Below, piece by piece: positions 10,310-20,630 of a stretch of 64,000 nt of DNA. Below the pieces are notes generated by a model. That model searched no databases, had not been told where the DNA came from, and was given only the letters and a program-made list of their open reading frames with translations. Within the stretch, counting starts at the first letter, position 1. Each line of letters opens with the position of its first letter. Location: the NCBI GenBank assembly GCA_963721905.1, contig CAVRMF010000024.1:40383-104382 (forward strand), written 5' to 3'. Source of the stretch: Roseiarcus sp963721905. Its GTDB lineage: Bacteria; Pseudomonadota; Alphaproteobacteria; Rhizobiales; Beijerinckiaceae. Position numbers and translations under genes: made by a program.

Positions 10310-10545
10310 CGCCTATTGGGCTTGCGCTCGGCGCTCCGGATTACCGTCCCTCGCGCTCGTCCGCGGGCCTAAAATTGCACGCGTGGACGCAGCGTACAGT
10401 TTCGCGCGCGGCTCAATGTTTTCAGTTGCTTAATCTCACTTTTCTGCAGCTCGAAACGACAAAAACCTCCAAGTAGTACTAAATAACACTGTCTTATAAA
10501 TCCTCACTTCGAGGGTCTTGCCACTGCGTTTCCCGGCGACGGCCG
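10310..10545. other. Intergenic DNA between prfC and its duplicated 3' end
   Basis: About 235 bp with no gene visible. Positions 10420-10520 are markedly AT-richer than the surroundings and contain no convincing open frame. The stretch may be foreign DNA brought in with the duplication, or the remnant of the element that caused it. Confidence 0.5.
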
Positions 10546-10699
10546 GTTCCTCGCCGTCTGTCCGTCCTCCGTCGCCTCCGACCTCGACGGCGCCCCGGCA
10601 TTCATGGCGTCCCGCGCCTTCAACCTGCGGTACGAGCAGGAGCGTTGGCCGAAGATCGCGTTTACCGACGTGAAGGACTACCAGAAGGCGGCGGCGTGA
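10546..10699 (+). pseudogene. prfC: Duplicated 3' end of prfC
   Basis: This stretch repeats the last roughly 50 codons of prfC including a stop (TGA here, TAG in the full gene). Aligned over 45 codons the translations differ at only about four residues (I/V, V/A, S/R, A/T), while silent sites differ as well, so this is not a recent perfect copy. There is no start and no upstream GTPase part. It is either a relic of a second, diverged prfC or the trace of recombination with a related sequence. Confidence 0.85.
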
Positions 10700-10718
10700 G
10701 CCCCTGCGACCCTCGATT

Positions 10719-10766
10719 GTAGCCGCGCTCGCTGAGCGCGGGACGCGGCCAGCGGCCGCGTCTACA
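10719..10766. repeat. Cluster of strong GC-rich palindromes
   Basis: Two adjoining hairpins: GCGCTC-GCT-GAGCGC near 10728-10742 and a nine-bp stem GACGCGGCC-AGC-GGCCGCGTC at 10742-10762, bracketed by TGTAG and CTACA. A near-repeat of CCTCGATTGTAGC occurs on both sides (about 10712 and 10775). No T-run follows, so this looks more like a dispersed palindromic unit than an intrinsic terminator, although it could slow transcription from either side. Confidence 0.5.
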
Positions 10767-10816
10767 GAGACTCGCCTCGATTGCAGCGCCGAGCGCCGCG
10801 CGGCGAAGAAAGCCGA

Positions 10817-11644
10817 TCAGACGGCCGCGAGTTCGAAGAGTCGTCCGGCGGCGGGGAGCGCATCGTCGACTCCCGCAAGCCTGAGACAATGCCAGGCCAT
10901 TGCGTGATTGCTGGAGGTGACCGGCGCGCCGGTCAGCCGCTCGAGCCGCGCGACCGCCTCAGCGACGCGGAGGCTCGTGCATGAGACGAAAATCGCGTCA
11001 ACACCCGACGTCGAGGCGAAGCGCTCCGCGGCGGCTTCGATCGAGGCGACCGAAATGCGCGCGGCGTCGCGGTCGTCGCGCCGGTCAAACGTTGCCACTG
11101 CCGCGATGTTGACGCCTCGGTCGCCGAAATATCGGACGAGATTGGCGTTGATCTGCGGCGCGTAGGGCGTGAGCAAGCCGACCCTCCGCGCGCCCAGCGC
11201 CCGAAATGCGGCCAGCGCGGCCGTGACGGGCGTCGTGCAGGCGACATTCGGCCGGACTTTGCGGATCTCCGCGAAGACTGCGTCCTCGCCGAGCGTCATG
11301 GTCGCCGATGTGCAGCCGAACGCGACGACATGGAGCGGAATGTTCGGCAGGATGAGCGCGACGCTCGGCGCGATCCTTGGACCGATGGCGCGCAAAGTGT
11401 CGGGGGTGATGTCATGGTCGTTGAAGACGCGGGACTCGTAGAAAGCGACGCCTGGCTGGCGGACGAGCGCGCGAAACTCATGCTCCATCGTTTGATCGGT
11501 GGCCAGCACCACAAGGCCGATCGCCGCGCGCGCCGCGACGCCGCCGTCGAGCTCGGACGGCAGGACGCCAAGGTCGATCGGCGCCAAGCGAGCGGAGGGG
11601 GCGGCGGTTTCGGCGAGCGACATCGGTTCTGCCCTTTGGTTCAT
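10817..11644 (-). CDS. Asp/Glu racemase-superfamily protein (maleate isomerase/arylmalonate decarboxylase-like)
   Basis: About 275 residues of the aspartate/glutamate/hydantoin racemase superfamily. Both cysteine loops of the two-cysteine enzymes are present, FGCTSATM and VSCTSLRV, as in racemases and maleate isomerases. The ATG at 11644 overlaps the stop of the upstream D-amino-acid dehydrogenase gene (ATGA); an ATG at 11623 is an alternative. Coupling to a D-amino-acid dehydrogenase suggests that the pair racemises and then oxidises an amino acid or a related acid, but maleate-isomerase-like chemistry is equally compatible with the motifs. Confidence 0.85.
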   Translation of the reverse strand: MNQRAEPMSLAETAAPSARLAPIDLGVLPSELDGGVAARAAIGLVVLATDQTMEHEFRALVRQPGVAFYESRVFNDHDITPDTLRAIGPRIAPSVALILPNIPLHVVAFGCTSATMTLGEDAVFAEIRKVRPNVACTTPVTAALAAFRALGARRVGLLTPYAPQINANLVRYFGDRGVNIAAVATFDRRDDRDAARISVASIEAAAERFASTSGVDAIFVSCTSLRVAEAVARLERLTGAPVTSSNHAMAWHCLRLAGVDDALPAAGRLFELAAV

Positions 11645-12885
11645 TCGGTCAAGAGACCGTCCATGGAAATCGCTGGCTTGCGTCCGGCGATCAGATCGGC
11701 TGTGATCCTGGCCGAGCCGTGCGACATCGTCCAGCCGATATGGCCGTGTCCGGTGTTGAGGAAAAGGTTGCGGAAACGCCGTCGCCCGAAGAGCGGAAGG
11801 TTGTTGGGAGTCATCGGCCTGAGGCCAGCCCACATGTCCGCGCGGTCATAGTCGGCGCCCTCGGGATAGAGCGCCTCGGCGACTGTCTTCATGAACGTGA
11901 AGTCGGACGGCTTGTGGCTCGTGTCGTAGCCGGCGAACTCCGCCGTCGCAGTGACGCGGATCCGATCGCCGAAGCGAGAGATCGCGACAAGATTGTGCTC
12001 GTCGACGGAGGCGATCGTGGGCGGCGACGGGCGATTGCCGATCGGTATCGTGAGCGAATAGCCCTTGATCGGATAGATCGGCAATCCAATGCCGAGAATG
12101 CGCGCCAGGATCGGGCTATGCGCGCCCAGCGCAAGGACAAAGGCGTCGCCCCTGAACGCGCCTTTGTCGGTCAGCGCCTGCTCGATCCTGTCGCCAGCCG
12201 CGTCAAGGCCGGTGATCGTCGCGCCCGTGTGGATCGCGCCCCCGCGCGCGACGATCCTCGTCGCCAGGGCGCGGGCGAATAGGGCGCACTCGCCGGTCTC
12301 GTCGGTCGGGCAAAGGATCCCGCCGACAATCTTGCTCTTCGCCGCCGCCAGAGACGGATCGAGCGAGGCTACTCCCTCTCGATCCAGCACTTTGATCGCC
12401 TGGCCATCGGATTCGAGCAGCTTCATATTGGCGACGCCCCTGTCGAGCGCCTGCTGGTCGCGATGGAAGTAGAGGATGCCGCGTTCGTTGCGGTTGAAGT
12501 CGATGGCCTCGTCGGCTGCGACTGCTCTCAGCACGGACTGGGAATATGCGGCGAGACGGTGTTTGTTGAGCGTGTTGCGGCGGGCCTTCTCGGACGTGCA
12601 TTCCATCAGGAATAGCCAGGACCACAAATAGAGCCGCGGATCGGCGGAGAATTTGAACCGCAGCGCCTGATCCTTGAGAATGAGGGACCTCAGCAGAATC
12701 ATCGGCGCCTTGGGCGATGACCAGACGAAGGAATGACCCGGCGCGATCATGCCGGCGTTGCCCCAGCTCGCCTCGGCGGCGAGCTCGCTGCTGCGCTCAA
12801 GGATGACGACGTCGTGACCGTCCTTCTGCAGCTGATAGGCGGTGGTGACGCCGACCACGCCGCCGCCAAGCACGATTATGCGCAT
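11641..12885 (-). CDS. dadA: FAD-dependent D-amino-acid dehydrogenase
   Basis: A 414-residue DadA-type flavoprotein. It begins with the FAD-binding Rossmann motif IIVLGGGVVGVTTAYQL and the glutamate of the second strand (VILERS), and ends with the flavin-contacting GHGHIGWTMSHGSARITADLI. Such enzymes oxidise D-amino acids to 2-oxo acids at the inner membrane and pass electrons to the quinone pool. The next gene, translationally coupled, is an Asp/Glu racemase-family protein, which could supply the D-isomer. The gene symbol reflects family similarity; the preferred amino acid is not known. Confidence 0.9.
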   Translation of the reverse strand: MRIIVLGGGVVGVTTAYQLQKDGHDVVILERSSELAAEASWGNAGMIAPGHSFVWSSPKAPMILLRSLILKDQALRFKFSADPRLYLWSWLFLMECTSEKARRNTLNKHRLAAYSQSVLRAVAADEAIDFNRNERGILYFHRDQQALDRGVANMKLLESDGQAIKVLDREGVASLDPSLAAAKSKIVGGILCPTDETGECALFARALATRIVARGGAIHTGATITGLDAAGDRIEQALTDKGAFRGDAFVLALGAHSPILARILGIGLPIYPIKGYSLTIPIGNRPSPPTIASVDEHNLVAISRFGDRIRVTATAEFAGYDTSHKPSDFTFMKTVAEALYPEGADYDRADMWAGLRPMTPNNLPLFGRRRFRNLFLNTGHGHIGWTMSHGSARITADLIAGRKPAISMDGLLTE

Positions 12886-13168
12886 GACCTGTCCGGACCA
12901 GTGTTGGGTCGCCGAGCCATATTCCGAGCATAATAGACGCGCCGCACGCGCGGAGTCATCGGGAAGATCTCAGTTGGGGGCCCACCCTCCCTACGAGGAC
13001 GCCCGCTCTGGCCATGGTCGTGAAAAACGAAGGCGAAACGATCGCGCGCGTGCATCTGGCGACCATCCCCTACGTCGCGGACGCGAGAGTCTCGCGGTTG
13101 TAACGACTTTGCCTAGCGTGGTATCCAGCGAGCAGGCATCGGGACGGCGATCCGCCGTGGCGGGGGCA
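12886..13168. promoter_or_regulatory. Divergent intergenic region
   Basis: About 280 bp between the divergent dadA and DUF6065-like genes. It must hold both promoters, but I see no clear -35/-10 pair, operator palindrome or riboswitch. Confidence 0.4.
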
Positions 13169-13934
13169 ATGACGGACTTCCTCAAATCGATCCCGGACCT
13201 GCGCTGCTATCGCGAGTACCCCGATCCGCCGCCGATCGTTCCCGGCCGGCCGGACCGCGCCTGGATGGACGCGACGACCGAGCGCTTCGCCTATCGGTGC
13301 ACGCCCCTGCCGATCGCCAACTCGAGCGGCTGGGAGCTCACGCTGCCCATGTCGTTCATCGCCACCTGGAACGGCGGGCCGAATCTGACCGACATCCAGA
13401 TCAAGTCGCTCGACGGCGACGCCCGCCTGCCGACGGTGGCCGGGAGCGTGTTTGGCCACGGCGTCCTCACCTTTCATCCGCACGTCGCCCGGCTGGGCCC
13501 TCTGGGTTCGCGGCCCCCCCAATACGCTGAAAGACGGCCTCGTCGCCCTCGAGGGCGTCGTCGAAACCGACTGGCTGCCCTTCACCTTCACGATGAACTG
13601 GCGCTTCACTCGGCCGACTACCGTGCGCTTCGACAGTGGCGAAGCCTTCTGCTTCCTCGTGATGACCCCGCACGGGATGCTCGACGAGGTTCACCCGGTG
13701 GTCTGCGACATCGGCGACGACCCGGCGGTCAAGGCCGGCTACGACGCGTGGCGGCAGAGCCGGTCGGACTTTCAGGCGCGTGTCGCGCGCGGCGATCGCG
13801 CGGCGATTGAACAGGGCTGGCAGCGCAACTACGTCCGGGGACATGACCCGTCCGGCCAGTCCGAGCCGATCTTTCACCTCTCGAAGCGGCGGCTGAAGAC
13901 GGTCCGTCCGGCGAAAGGATCGAACGGGAAGTGA
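13169..13934 (+). pseudogene. DUF6065-like protein, broken by a one-base frameshift
   Basis: The first half (about 101 codons from ATG 13169; RPDRAWMDATTERFAYRC, then NSSGWELTLP and WNGGP) and the second half (RTSPGWALWVRGPPNTLKDG, then DWLPFTFTMNWRFTRP) are in different frames. Both belong to one protein of about 254 residues that resembles DUF6065-family proteins. Removing one T from the run at 13472-13474 joins the halves as GVLTFIRTSPGWALW. The function of the family is unknown. The stop at 13932-13934 overlaps the GTG start of the mannosyltransferase gene, so the two form an operon. Either a true loss of function or a sequencing error is possible. Confidence 0.75.
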
Positions 13935-15256
13935 GCTTCGGTGATGCGGTTAAGGACTGGATCGCCCCGAAGCCGAGAACGGTCGCGATCGCGATCGTCG
14001 TCGTGTTCGCCCTGTCGCTCGCCGCGTTCCTGTGGGACATCGACACTCCGAATGTGATGATGTTCGACGAGACCTGGTACGTTCCGACCGCGCAGAAATG
14101 GCTGGCGGCCGGCGAGATGATGCACGAGGAGCATCCGCCGCTCGCTAAGCTGTTGATCGCCCTGGGGATGTGGTTGTTCGGCGACAATCCTTTCGGGTGG
14201 CGCGTGATGAGCGCAGGTTTCGGCGCGCTCGCGGTCTCGGCCACGTTCCTGTGGGCGTTTGCCCTTCTGCGCAGCGTGCCCCAGGCTTTGTGGGCGGCGG
14301 CGGTTGTTTTTTTCAGTCACGTGGTGTTTGTCCAGGCGCGGATCGCCATGCTGGATATCTTCCTGATGGCTTTTTCCACCCTGGCGCTCGCCTTGTTTAC
14401 ATTCAGCATCAAGGAAGCGGACCGCCGGCGCTCGCTCGGCTACGCCCTCGCGATGGGCGCCTGCCTTGGCCTTGCCTCCGCCTGCAAATGGTCGGGATTG
14501 TTCCTGCTGTTCGGCCTCGCGGGGGCGTACCTCCTGATTGCGCTCCTGAGGACGTGGCGCGTCCGGTTCGAGGACCCGCGGCCCACCGACTTTTACGCCC
14601 CCGGAGGCTGGCCGGCGATGACTCCCTCGGGTGCGTTCCTCGCGTTCTTCGTCGCCCCGTTCCTCGCCTATTTCGCCGCTTTTCTCCCACAGATCATCCA
14701 GGCCGGAACGCCGCTCGAGTTCATTGACTCGCATGCGCGAATGTTTGACATCTGGAGGGGCGCGGCGCCGCCGCACCCCTACGCGAGCCTTTGGCCGACC
14801 TGGCTGTGGATGAAGCGCCCGGTCTGGTATTATTTCTTCATTCCGGGCGGCGCATGGTCCCACAACCCGGCGTCGGCCATCGTCGCGCTGGTCAACCCCT
14901 TCGTTCTGCTCGCCGGCGAAGCCGCAATTCTCATCGCCATCCACCGATGGATCGCCAGACGGGACTTGGATTCGATGATCGTGGCGGTCGGATTTCTGTC
15001 CCAGTACCTTCCCTGGTCGTTCAACCCGAAGGGCCTCGAGTTCTCCTTCTACTTTTTCCCCTCGGTTATGTGCCTCGCCCCTGCTCTCGCGCTCGTTGTG
15101 TTTCGGGGCGCCGGGCCCTGGCGGGGGTGGGCGGCAGTCGGAGTTCCGGTGCTGGCCGCCGCGACCTTCCTTTTCTTCCTGCCCGTTCTGGCTGGCGGAA
15201 TTGGCGTCGATCCGAAGGGGTATTACGCGCGGATGTGGCTGAAAAGCTGGATCTGA
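13931..15256 (+). CDS. GT39 dolichyl/polyprenyl-phosphate mannose-protein mannosyltransferase-like protein
   Basis: A 441-residue polytopic membrane protein of the glycosyltransferase 39 (PMT) family. The first extracytoplasmic loop has the acidic catalytic motif FDETWYV followed by EEHPPLAKLLIALG, both characteristic of PMT enzymes, and about ten membrane helices follow. PMT proteins move mannose from a polyprenyl phosphate to Ser/Thr of exported proteins. The start is a GTG overlapping the previous stop (GTGA). The next gene downstream encodes an autotransporter with a long Thr-Pro repeat, the type of sequence PMTs modify elsewhere; that link is inference. The related transfer of sugar to lipid A (ArnT-like) is an alternative role. 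Confidence 0.85.
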   Translation: MSFGDAVKDWIAPKPRTVAIAIVVVFALSLAAFLWDIDTPNVMMFDETWYVPTAQKWLAAGEMMHEEHPPLAKLLIALGMWLFGDNPFGWRVMSAGFGALAVSATFLWAFALLRSVPQALWAAAVVFFSHVVFVQARIAMLDIFLMAFSTLALALFTFSIKEADRRRSLGYALAMGACLGLASACKWSGLFLLFGLAGAYLLIALLRTWRVRFEDPRPTDFYAPGGWPAMTPSGAFLAFFVAPFLAYFAAFLPQIIQAGTPLEFIDSHARMFDIWRGAAPPHPYASLWPTWLWMKRPVWYYFFIPGGAWSHNPASAIVALVNPFVLLAGEAAILIAIHRWIARRDLDSMIVAVGFLSQYLPWSFNPKGLEFSFYFFPSVMCLAPALALVVFRGAGPWRGWAAVGVPVLAAATFLFFLPVLAGGIGVDPKGYYARMWLKSWI

Positions 15257-15295
15257 CCCTTGGTCACGCCGCGGTCGGCGCCTCTCGGACGACGT

Positions 15296-15314
15296 GACCG
15301 AATCAAATTCGGTC
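15296..15314 (+). terminator. Hairpin after the mannosyltransferase gene
   Basis: A perfect eight-bp stem with a three-base loop, GACCGAAT-CAA-ATTCGGTC, 40 bp after the stop. No T-run follows, so termination is uncertain. Confidence 0.35.
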
Positions 15315-18224
15315 GGGAGTGAGGGCGTTCGATCGCAAGGCGGCGGCCGGAAGCTCGTGATTGCCGGAACATGACGCCTCGCCGATTGGCGAATCGGCCC
15401 GGAGGCGGCGGGATTGATGTTTTCCAAATAGCATTGAACGCTGTCACTGTACGAGGCGCCACAGTTTCGGAAATATGCCCCTGCGTCAGCCGCTCAAGCG
15501 CGGGCGCTCTTGCGCATTGTGACGCGCCACGGGATAGATGGTCGAGGAATCGAGGCCCCGGGGCGGCAAATTCATGACCAACTGGAAGCCCTCGCCGGAC
15601 GCGAAGCGTCGGCTGCTGGTCAGCACCGCGATGCTCGGGGCGTTGTACACCGGATATGGGCGTCGAGCCTATACGGCGGGATCCTGCGTCGAAGCCCCGA
15701 CCGGGACATACGCGTGCACCGGCGCGTTCACGACGTCACAGATCTTTGATAACTCATCGGGGCCGCTCGTCGTAACGGGCACCTCGGGATTCGGCGTATC
15801 GAGTACAACCGGCAACGCCGTGACCCTGGGGAGCGGCGGGACGACCGGCGGAATCACCTTCACCGATACCGACCCGAGCAACATTGCGATCAGCGGCGCC
15901 TCGAACCCGCCGGACACCGTCAACGGAATCGGAATCGATGCAGAGCAGTCGGCCGGTTCCGGAAATCTCACGATCTCAACCGGCAGCTCGGTCGCCATCT
16001 CAGGCGGATCCGAAGGGGTCTTCGTCGAAAATATTGGGGGCACGGGCGCAGTGTCGATCACGACGCTGGGAACGGTGACAAGCACTAATGGGACCGGAAT
16101 CAGCGCCTCGAACTCGACCGGCCTAGGAGGCCTGACGATCAACACCGCGACCGTGACGGCGGCTTCCACCGGCATCAACGCGGACAATTTCAAAGGCGCG
16201 CTCTCCATCACCGCGACTGGACTTGTGAGCGCGACTGGGGTCGGGGAAACCGGGCTTATCGCCTATAACGCTTCGACGGGTTCGAGCCTCACCGTCAGCA
16301 CCGCGGCCGTTACCGGCGCCGGCGACGGCATACAGGTGACCAATCGGGCTGGCCCGATGATGGTCACCGCGACGGGAACGATAACCGGAACCTCGAGCAA
16401 CGGCGTCATTATCACCAATGGCGGCACGAGCGCGACCATCAGCCTCGCAGACGTCGTAGGCGGGACGGGAAGTGGACTGCGGGGCGTCACAGGGACCGAT
16501 ACGGCCAGCGGCGATATGTCCATCACGACGGGCGCGGTGTCAGGCGGAAGCTACGGCTTTCACCTCACCAACTCCGGGACCGGCGCTATGTCGATCACCG
16601 CGACGGGACCTGTGACCGCTGCGGCAGCGTTGTCCACGGGCATCTACGCCGTAAACACGGGCGCCGCCACCGACCTCACGATCAACACGGCGGCCGTGAC
16701 AGGCACGAGTCGGGGAATTTACGCCAGTAACCTCGGCACGGGAAATTTGTCGATCACCTCGACCGGAACCGTGACCGGGACCGCCGGTCAGGGAATTTAC
16801 GCCAAAAATTCCGTATCCAGCAAAGGCATGACAATCCAGACGGCGAGCGTCTCGGGCGGCACGTGGGGCATTTACGGCAAGAACTTCGGCAGCGGGGCTT
16901 TGTCGATCACGTCGACCGGGACGGTCAGCGGCGCAGGTTCCGAAGGCATCAACGCCTACAACAGATCCGGCGTCAACGGCTCGGGACAGGCGCTGATTAT
17001 CAGCGCGGCGAGCGTGACCGGCGAGCTGGATGGCATTGAAGCGAGAAATTCCGGCGCCGGCTCGTTGACCATTACCACGGCCGGCGGCGGCACGGTGTCG
17101 TCGCCCGTGGGCTCAGGCATCTACGCCACCAACTTTTCGAACGGCACGAGCCTGACCGTCAGCACCGGCGGCGCCGTGAACGGAACCGGCGGCTACGGCA
17201 TTCACGCCAAGAATTATGGGACCGGGCCGCTGTCGATCACGGCGACCGGGCCAGTCACGAGCCCAAACTCCGGTGGCATATATGGCTATAGCAAAGGCTC
17301 CGATCCGACGACCATCAGGCGCTGACGATTTCCGCCACGGATGTCACCGGCCATCTGAATGGCATTTTGGCCCTCAACAGGGGCAATGGCACGTTGATGG
17401 TGACGGCGAACGGGACGGTGACCGGAACCACCGGAAACGGCATTTTTACGAAAAACTATAGCACAAACTACGGCGCTTCCATCACCGTGAGCTCCGGGGC
17501 GACCGTCAAAGGCTTCAGCCAGGGCGTCTACGCATTTTCAGGCTCCCAGCCGATCGGCCTCACCAATAACGGCACGATCCAAAATCTTTCGGGCTCCACG
17601 AGCGGCCTCGCGATTAGGGCGAATGGCGGCGTGACCACGATCACCAACAACAACACGATCACCGGCGAACTTCAGATCGTGGCCGCGGGTCCCAACAGCT
17701 TTACCAACGGTGGGACCGGGGCCGGAACCTGGAACACCACCGGCGAGAGCACCTTCGGCGGATCGGACACGGTCACCAATAGCGCGAACGGCACGATCGT
17801 CGCCGCCAACAGCGGCGCCAGCACCCCCGCGCTTACCACTTTCGTCGGATTGGCGACCTTCAACAACGCCGGCCAGCTCACGATGCATAACGGCTTCGCT
17901 GGCGACGAGGTTGGCATCCACGGGAATTTCGTTGGCCAATCCGGTGGGTCGGTTGCGATCGACACCTTCCTCGGCGGCAGCAGTTCCCCGACCGATTTCT
18001 TGTTTATCAGCGGCAACGCGAGCGGCGCCAACAAGCTCTTCGTCTTCAATACGACCGGGCCCGGCGCGCTGACGACCGGGTTGGGCATTGAGGTGATCGA
18101 AGTCGTCGGCTCGTCGACCGCCGCGTTCACTTTGGGAGCGCCGGTCGAGGCGGGGGCCTTTGCCTACGACCTAGTCGAGCACACCTGTCCTGAGGACGCA
18201 TGCTGGTTTCTTTCTTCGGCAATG

Positions 18225-18497
18225 CCCACCCCTACTCCGACGCCGACGCCAACTCCCACCCCAACTCCAACCCCAACCCCAACGCCCACGCCGACGCCGA
18301 CCCCCACGCCGACGCCAACTCCCACGCCGACGCCGACCCCCACCCCAACGCCGACCCCCACCCCAACGCCAACGCCAACTCCCACACCGACACCCACGCC
18401 GACGCCGACACCCACCCCGACCCACACCCCCACGCCAACACCCACCCCCACCCCAACACCGACGCCAACACCCACACCGACGCCGACCCCCACGCCG
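18225..18497 (+). repeat. Hexanucleotide-based tandem repeat encoding (Thr-Pro)45
   Basis: 91 codons alternate proline and threonine with only one interruption (a histidine near the middle). Third codon positions vary among C, G, A and T, so selection has kept the amino acid pattern rather than the DNA repeat. It is the linker between passenger and barrel of the autotransporter, probably a rigid extended rod through the cell surface layer. The opposite strand gives an open (Gly-Val) frame that is only a shadow. Confidence 0.95.
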
Positions 18498-19467
18498 AAG
18501 CCTCCGACGACCGGCCTGCCGAACTACCGCAACGAGGATCCCGTCTATCTCGCCATGCCCGAGCTCGCGAACCAGCTCGGCTTCGCGATGATCGACAATT
18601 ACGATGCGCGCATGGGCGGGGGACGCGAGGAAGTCGTGCTGCCGGGCCCGATGACCGGCGTCAATTGCGAGACCCAGGCGCTCCCGACTCACAAGGGATG
18701 CCTGTCGGCCGAGGCGCGAGCCGAGGCGGATGCTCAGATGCGCGCCGAGGCCGTGCAGAAATACCTCATGTGGGGACGCGTCATCGGCGCGACAGGCGAA
18801 CAGGAGCCCGGCGGCGCCGCGAGCCTCTCGTTCGGGACGCCCTTCTTAAACGGCAAGGGACCGCAGTACAGCGCGAGCTACGGCGGCTTCCAGGCCGGCG
18901 TCGATCTCTGGCGCGGAACCAGCTTCGACGGCGGGCGCGACGACGCCGGCCTCTATATCGGCTACCTCGACGCGTTCGCCGACGTGGACCAAGTCTATTC
19001 CTCGGCCCAGGCCGGCACGCTCCACATGAACGCCTATTCGCTCGGCGCCTACTGGACGCATTTCGGCCTGCCGGGCTGGTATGTCGACGGCGTGGTCCAG
19101 GGCACGTGGTACGGTCAGGTCGAGGGCAGCACCCCCATCACCGGCATGAGTGTGTCGGGCTCGGGGTTTGCGGCCTCGCTGGAAGGGGGCTATCCGTTCC
19201 ATCTCGCCCCGTCCTGGACGCTCGAGCCGCAGGCGCAAGTGATCTATCAATATGTGGACATCGGCTCCGGCACGGACGCCTTTGGCTATACCAGCTTCGG
19301 CGGCACGGACGACTTCCGCGGGCGGATCGGGGCGAAACTCTCCTATGTCACCCTGAGCGGCTTTAACGGCGCCCCGCTTCCGGTGACGCTCTGGGGCCGG
19401 GTCAATATCTGGCACGACTTCCTCGACAGCGCGCCTTCGGCGACCTTTGCCGCGCTCTCGGGACTCA

Positions 19468-20630
19468 TACCAAGAGTCATGAGGTCTGACCGATGTGGGC
19501 CCATTCGCGCATTCCGATTGAGGTGATGGTTTCTGGCTGGGCGACGAGTTTGCGCCAGGCGTCGCAGGCGGCGTCGATGATGTCGTCGTAGGTTTCGAAG
19601 ACGAGGTTTGAGAGCCAGTTGCCGCGCAGAAACTGCCAGATGTTTTCGACCGGGTTCAGCTCCGGCGCACGGGACGGCAGGAAGATCGGTGTGATGTTGC
19701 TCGGCACGTCGAGCTTCGCGGTGGTGTGCCATCCGGCGCGGTCGAGCAAGAGGACGGCGTGGGCGCCCTCGGCGACGTGGCGGGAGATTTCCTCGAGGTG
19801 AAGCTGCATCGCCTCGGTGTCGGCGAAGGGCAGCGCGAGCGCGGCCCCGACACCTCGGGCGGGACAAATGGCGCCGAAGAGATAGGCGCTCTCATAGCGC
19901 TGATCGGCAGGTTGGCGAGGCCGCGTTCCTCGCCTGGCCCACTGGCGCACCAGCCCGTTCTTCTGGCCGATGCGGGCTTCGTCCTGAAACCAGATCTCGA
20001 TCGGCGTTGTCGCCGGCAGGCCGTCGAGATGAGCGCTCAGCGCGCGCGGGAAGTTTTTTTATATGCTTCGACAATCCGCTCGTCTTGAGCCGGATGGCGA
20101 GGCCGAGCGCTCATGTGGGAAAAGCCGAGCTTCTTGAGAAGCTTGCCGACATAGCGCTGGTGATAGTCGACGCCGAAGCGCTGGGCGATGACGCACTTAA
20201 GATCAATCCGCCGCCAGCGCACGACGCCGTCGACTTTCCGGTCCGGCCCCCTCTCGACGATCTTCGCCAACTCATCCAGTTGTTCCGGCGACAGGCGCGG
20301 CGTCGGACCGTCCGTCCAGTTGTCGAAGAGCCCATCCGGACCAGTGGCGTTGAACCGGTGCACCCAGTCCCGCAAGGTCTGGCGATCCATGCCCCCGATC
20401 TTGGCCGCCTCGCCGCGATCCATTCCGTCGCGAACCGCCGCAAGCGACAGGAGCCGCCGGCTCTGATTGACGTCCTTCGAGCGCCGGGCCAGCGCCCGAA
20501 GCTCCTCAGCCGAATAGTCGTCTCGCAATTTCACCGCTGCTGGCATGGCGCAAATCCTCCGACCTCAAAGAGTCAGAAATTACGCGCCAAGGGAATCCCC
20601 CCCAATGAGTAGACCGTGAGGCCTTTGGTA
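19468..20630. mobile_element. IS630-family insertion sequence
   Basis: The element runs from about 19470 to 20628, with TA at each border (19468-19469 and 20629-20630) as expected for this family. The ends read TACCAA inward from both sides, followed by an imperfect inverted repeat in which GGTCT recurs. The next bases outside are TCA on both sides (19465-19467 and 20631-20633). Taking out the element and one TCA copy would rejoin the barrel in frame as LSGLNPVTLDG, while a plain TA duplication would leave a one-base shift; the family's known TA duplication and the frame therefore disagree. Confidence 0.85.
19477..20546 (-). CDS. IS630-family transposase, two frames joined by a slip on A7
   Basis: ORF A (20546 to 20037, 169 residues) holds the helix-turn-helix domains (EAAKIGGMDRQTLRDWVHRF). 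ORF B (to 19477) holds the DDE core: WFQDEARIGQ, LLLDRAGWHTT and PELNPVENIWQFLR. They overlap at a run of seven A residues (complement of 20054-20060). A -1 slip there changes the reading from KKT to KKNFPRALSAHLDG and produces one full-length transposase of about 355 residues. This arrangement is well known in IS630-family elements, so I treat the gene as intact rather than broken. Confidence 0.85.

Noticed and set aside
18164..18493. Minus-strand frame of alternating Gly and Val
   Set aside because: Reverse complement of the (Thr-Pro) coding repeat, with no start context.
18225..18497. Tandem repeat considered as a CRISPR array
   Set aside because: The unit is six bases, has no spacers, and is in frame with a protein linker.
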